A program made the position numbers and the translations under genes. The notes below the pieces were generated by a model. The model saw only the letters and a program-made list of their open reading frames with translations. It ran no database searches and had not been told where the DNA came from. From an uncultured Gemmatimonadota bacterium (lineage in GTDB: Bacteria > Gemmatimonadota > Gemmatimonadetes > Gemmatimonadales > Gemmatimonadaceae): a stretch of 8,086 nucleotides of DNA. This document shows, piece by piece, positions 6,115-8,086 of this stretch (its first letter is position 1; every line of letters starts with the position of its first letter). The stretch is taken from the NCBI GenBank assembly GCA_946887155.1, contig CAMPKM010000112.1, positions 1-8,086 of the forward strand. The letters are read 5' to 3'.

Positions 6115-6930
6115 TTCTGGTTCCCTCGACTGGCGTCGCCGCTCTTCCTGAATGCGGCGCACGGTCTTGAGCGCGCGTGACCTTGGCGTAACACGCGACA
6201 ACATCGCCGCCATCTGTGCCTGATAACCCGGAATGACGACGCGCTTGCCGGCAAACAGCGCCTTGAGTCCGTCATCGACGACGCGTTCGACCGGAACGGG
6301 AGCCGTACCACTCGACCGTGCCTTCGACGACAGCCCCGCCGTGGACTGAAACTCCGTCTTCACGGGTCCAGGGCATAACGCCGTCACGACCACACCGGTG
6401 TCACGGCATTCTTCCCATAACGCTTCAGAGAATGAGAGCAAAAAGGCCTTCGATGCGAAGTACATCGCCATCACCGGGCCTGGCGTGAACGCCGAGAGCG
6501 ACGCGACGTTGAGCACATACCCCTTCCGTCGCTCGAGCAGCCCGGGGAGCAGGCGCTTGGTCAAATGCACGGGCGCTGCACAATTGACCTCGATCAGCTC
6601 GAGTTCGCGGGCCAGATCGGTTTCGTGAAAGAATCCATGCGTTCCGAAGCCGGCGTTATTGACCAGAACCTCGATTCGCGCCCGGTCGCTCGCCAGCGCC
6701 TCACAGAGTCGCTCACGATCCTTTTCGTCGGACAGGTCGGCTTCCACCGGTGCGCACTCGACGCCGTGCGCCGACGACAATTTTCCGGCCAATGTGGCAA
6801 GTCGGTCCACTCTCCGGGCAACGAGGACCAGGTCGTACCCGTACGCGGCGAGTTGGCGGGCGAATTCTTCGCCGATGCCACTCGAGGCGCCAGTGATTAC
6901 CGCGACAGATCGCATAGCAGGATTGGTCAT
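6109..6930 (-). CDS. Short-chain dehydrogenase/reductase (COG0300-like)
   Basis: The 273-residue classical SDR oxidoreductase has a Rossmann fold and uses NAD(P)(H). Motifs are the nucleotide-binding TGASSGIG (13-20), ARR after the second strand (38-40, favouring NADP(H) by inference), DLS (65-67), VNNAGFG (90-96), a helix-4 Asn (117), and the catalytic Ser144 in NVASLSAF, Tyr157 and Lys161 in YFASK, followed by PGPVKTEF (187-194). Length and motif spacing are normal. The C-terminus is basic (RRIQEERRRQ), as is common in COG0300 proteins that act on lipid or carbonyl substrates; the actual substrate is unknown. The start chosen is ATG at 6930, 12 residues before the TGASSGIG motif. An ATG five codons later (6915) is equally compatible, and a longer reading frame from 7035 adds 35 residues without homology. 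No clear Shine-Dalgarno sequence precedes either ATG. It is apparently monocistronic. Confidence 0.9.
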   Translation of the reverse strand: MTNPAMRSVAVITGASSGIGEEFARQLAAYGYDLVLVARRVDRLATLAGKLSSAHGVECAPVEADLSDEKDRERLCEALASDRARIEVLVNNAGFGTHGFFHETDLARELELIEVNCAAPVHLTKRLLPGLLERRKGYVLNVASLSAFTPGPVMAMYFASKAFLLSFSEALWEECRDTGVVVTALCPGPVKTEFQSTAGLSSKARSSGTAPVPVERVVDDGLKALFAGKRVVIPGYQAQMAAMLSRVTPRSRALKTVRRIQEERRRQSREPEV

Positions 6931-7069
6931 GACAGGTCGGAACGAATGACTCGAACTTACGGACCTGGAGCCACGTTGGCACACGCCGATCTGGGTGCGT
7001 CTGCCCAGGGTTCGTGTGGCCCGCGCCCTCTGCAATCTCTCCCCTTTCCCGGTTACTTTTCGCGTCCCT

Positions 7070-7142
7070 TCCCGAGTAGCTCAGTTGGTAGAGCAGGCGA
7101 CTGTTAATCGCCGGGTCGCAGGTTCGAGTCCTGCCTCGGGAG
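7070..7142 (+). tRNA. tRNA-Asn (anticodon GTT)
   Basis: This 73-nt sequence folds as a complete cloverleaf: acceptor TCCCGAG/CTCGGGA, D stem GCTC/GAGC, anticodon stem GGCGA/TCGCC with loop CTGTTAA (anticodon GTT at 7103-7105), variable GGGTC, T stem GCAGG/CCTGC with loop TTCGAGT, and discriminator G at 7142. The 3' CCA is not encoded (CTCA follows), so it must be added after transcription. The antisense strand gives the familiar false tRNA-derived ORF. Confidence 0.97.
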
Positions 7143-7151
7143 CTCACGATG

Positions 7152-7182
7152 AACGGCGCGCAGCCACCGGTTGCGCGCCGTT
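7152..7182 (+). terminator. Hairpin terminator downstream of tRNA-Asn
   Basis: A perfect 11-bp stem, AACGGCGCGCA (7152-7162) and TGCGCGCCGTT (7172-7182), with a 9-nt loop, begins 9 nt after the tRNA end. It is followed by TCTCGTT, a poor but present T-containing tail. A transcription terminator or processing hairpin for the tRNA transcript is likely. Confidence 0.7.
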
Positions 7183-7202
7183 TCTCGTTCGCGGTCGCTA
7201 CC

Positions 7203-7238
7203 ACCTGAAAGCGCAGGGCCGGGTTACCCCCTTCAGGT
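7203..7238. repeat. Inverted repeat in the leader of the KaiC-like gene
   Basis: ACCTGAA (7203-7209) and TTCAGGT (7232-7238) form a perfect 7-bp stem. The 22-nt loop contains a small GGG-TTA-CCC stem of its own. It lies 85-145 bp before the two candidate starts of the KaiC-like gene, where an operator or leader structure could sit. No riboswitch family was recognised. Confidence 0.35.
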
Positions 7239-7382
7239 AATGGCGGGTGGCGATACCCCGGCCGCTAGTTTCTCGCGGACCGCCGAGCTTGCCCCGCGCT
7301 TGTTTCGTGCGGTTTACTTGCGATGCCGCGCAGAACAAGCGGCGAAAGACGTGGGCAGCCGACGCCGAACACCTCCCAGATC

Positions 7383-8086
7383 ATGATCCCCGAACCCTTA
7401 CGCTGTTCCACGGGCATCGCCGGCCTGGATGACGTTCTCCACGGCGGTTTTCTCCCAGACCGGCTCTACCTCGTCGAGGGCATGCCTGGCTCCGGAAAAA
7501 CCACGCTCGCGTTCCAGTTCCTGTTCGAGGGCGTTAGGCTCGGAGAACCTTGTCTCTACGTCACCCTCTCCGAGACCGAGGAGGAAATCGGTGCCGTGGC
7601 CGAATCACATGGCTGGAGCCTCGATGGAATCACCATCCGGGAGATGGTCCCGTCGCCGGACGCCCTGAACCCAGCCGAGCAGTACACGGTTTTTCATCCT
7701 TCGGAAGTCGAGCTCTCGGATACGACAGAACGCATTCTCGATGACGTCGAGCGTATCCGGCCGCGGCGACTGGTGTTCGACTCGCTGTCCGAGCTGCGCC
7801 TGCTGGCCGGCAATCCCCTGCGGTACCGCCGGCAAATCCTGGCCCTGAAGCAGTACTTTGCGGGACGACAATGTACGGTCCTGCTGCTCGATGATCTCAC
7901 GGCGGCCGAGCACGACCTTCAGGTACAGAGTATCGCCCATGGATCGGTCCTGCTCGAGCATTCGCTCCCCGCGTTCGGCACGATCCGCCGGCGCCTGAGC
8001 GTCACCAAGTATCGCGGCAGTTCGTTTCGTGGCGGGTATCACGACTATGTGATTCGCCAGGGAGGGCTGGACGTGTTTCCGCGGCT
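7383..8086 (+). CDS. KaiC-like RecA-fold ATPase (3' end beyond window)
   Basis: This is the 5' part of a gene with 234 codons visible and no stop before the window end. The protein is a KaiC-family ATPase domain, RecA fold, as found in the clock protein KaiC and in many non-clock signalling ATPases. It shows the entry motif STGIAGLDDVLHGGF (9-23), Walker A GMPGSGKT (33-40), the Glu-rich TLSETEEEI (61-69) where the catalytic Glu sits, Walker B RLVFDSLSELRLL (129-141, Asp133), and the domain-end signature SVTKYRGSSFRGGYHDYVI (206-224) then GGLDVFP. The visible part is almost exactly one KaiC domain; a second domain or a fused sensor may follow. Without KaiA or KaiB nearby, circadian function should not be assumed. 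The start used is ATG at 7383, ten residues before homology. An in-frame ATG at 7323 would add a basic 20-residue tail. Neither has a clear Shine-Dalgarno sequence. Confidence 0.88.
   Translation, partial: MIPEPLRCSTGIAGLDDVLHGGFLPDRLYLVEGMPGSGKTTLAFQFLFEGVRLGEPCLYVTLSETEEEIGAVAESHGWSLDGITIREMVPSPDALNPAEQYTVFHPSEVELSDTTERILDDVERIRPRRLVFDSLSELRLLAGNPLRYRRQILALKQYFAGRQCTVLLLDDLTAAEHDLQVQSIAHGSVLLEHSLPAFGTIRRRLSVTKYRGSSFRGGYHDYVIRQGGLDVFPR

Noticed and set aside
7070..7142. tRNA-Asn as an integration site of a mobile element
   Set aside because: No integrase gene and no second copy of the tRNA 3' end were found in the window.
6713..7204. 163-codon minus-strand ORF over the tRNA
   Set aside because: It contains the well-known false peptide produced by reading a tRNA antisense (RTRTCDPAINSRLLYQLSY), so it is not a gene.
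7171..7386. 71-codon ORF ending in an ATGA overlap with the KaiC-like start
   Set aside because: Arg/Ala-rich sequence with no motif that begins inside the tRNA terminator hairpin; the overlap is probably chance.

Overview
The window is G+C-rich chromosomal DNA from a bacterium. It carries mainly housekeeping genes with strong wobble-position G/C bias. No phage, plasmid, insertion-sequence or CRISPR machinery is visible. The gene mix and the UvrA variant would fit an environmental Acidobacteriota-like organism (possibly Vicinamibacteria), but that placement is a guess from style, not a phylogenetic result.

Layout. Positions 1-491 hold no gene. They hold a repeat array: two copies of a ~190-230 bp element, each with an internal inverted ~22-bp module, followed by a further tandem copy of its right end. 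A last fragment of the module contains the GTG start codon of the first gene. Gene 1 (492-1781, +) is an HD-domain phosphohydrolase related to dNTPases. It converges on a two-gene minus-strand unit made of a PP2C-type protein phosphatase (1998-2822) and an unrecognised 55-residue protein (1831-1998) whose ATG overlaps the phosphatase stop codon. A ~324-bp divergent intergenic region then leads to uvrA (3147-6098, +), the damage-recognition ATPase of nucleotide excision repair. This UvrA has an extra low-complexity segment built on a 7-bp tandem repeat, and its first zinc module lacks one Cys. uvrA converges on a short-chain dehydrogenase/reductase gene (6109-6930, -) with 10 bp between them, and both genes end in GTC TGA within an inverted repeat. 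Next come tRNA-Asn(GTT) (7070-7142, +) with a strong hairpin after it, and the 5' part of a KaiC-like ATPase gene (from 7383, +) that runs off the window end.

How the genes relate. Apart from the coupled phosphatase and small-protein pair, the genes look like independent transcription units: orientation changes at nearly every junction and hairpins sit at three of the gene ends. Nucleotide hygiene (HD phosphohydrolase), DNA repair (UvrA) and signalling (PP2C, KaiC-like) are neighbours, but the sequence shows no joint pathway. I did not find a convincing undescribed multi-gene system. The items most worth checking are the start codon inside a repeat, the heptamer repeat inside uvrA, the unannotated coupled small ORF, and an 8-mer (CGTTAGGC) that recurs four times inside genes.
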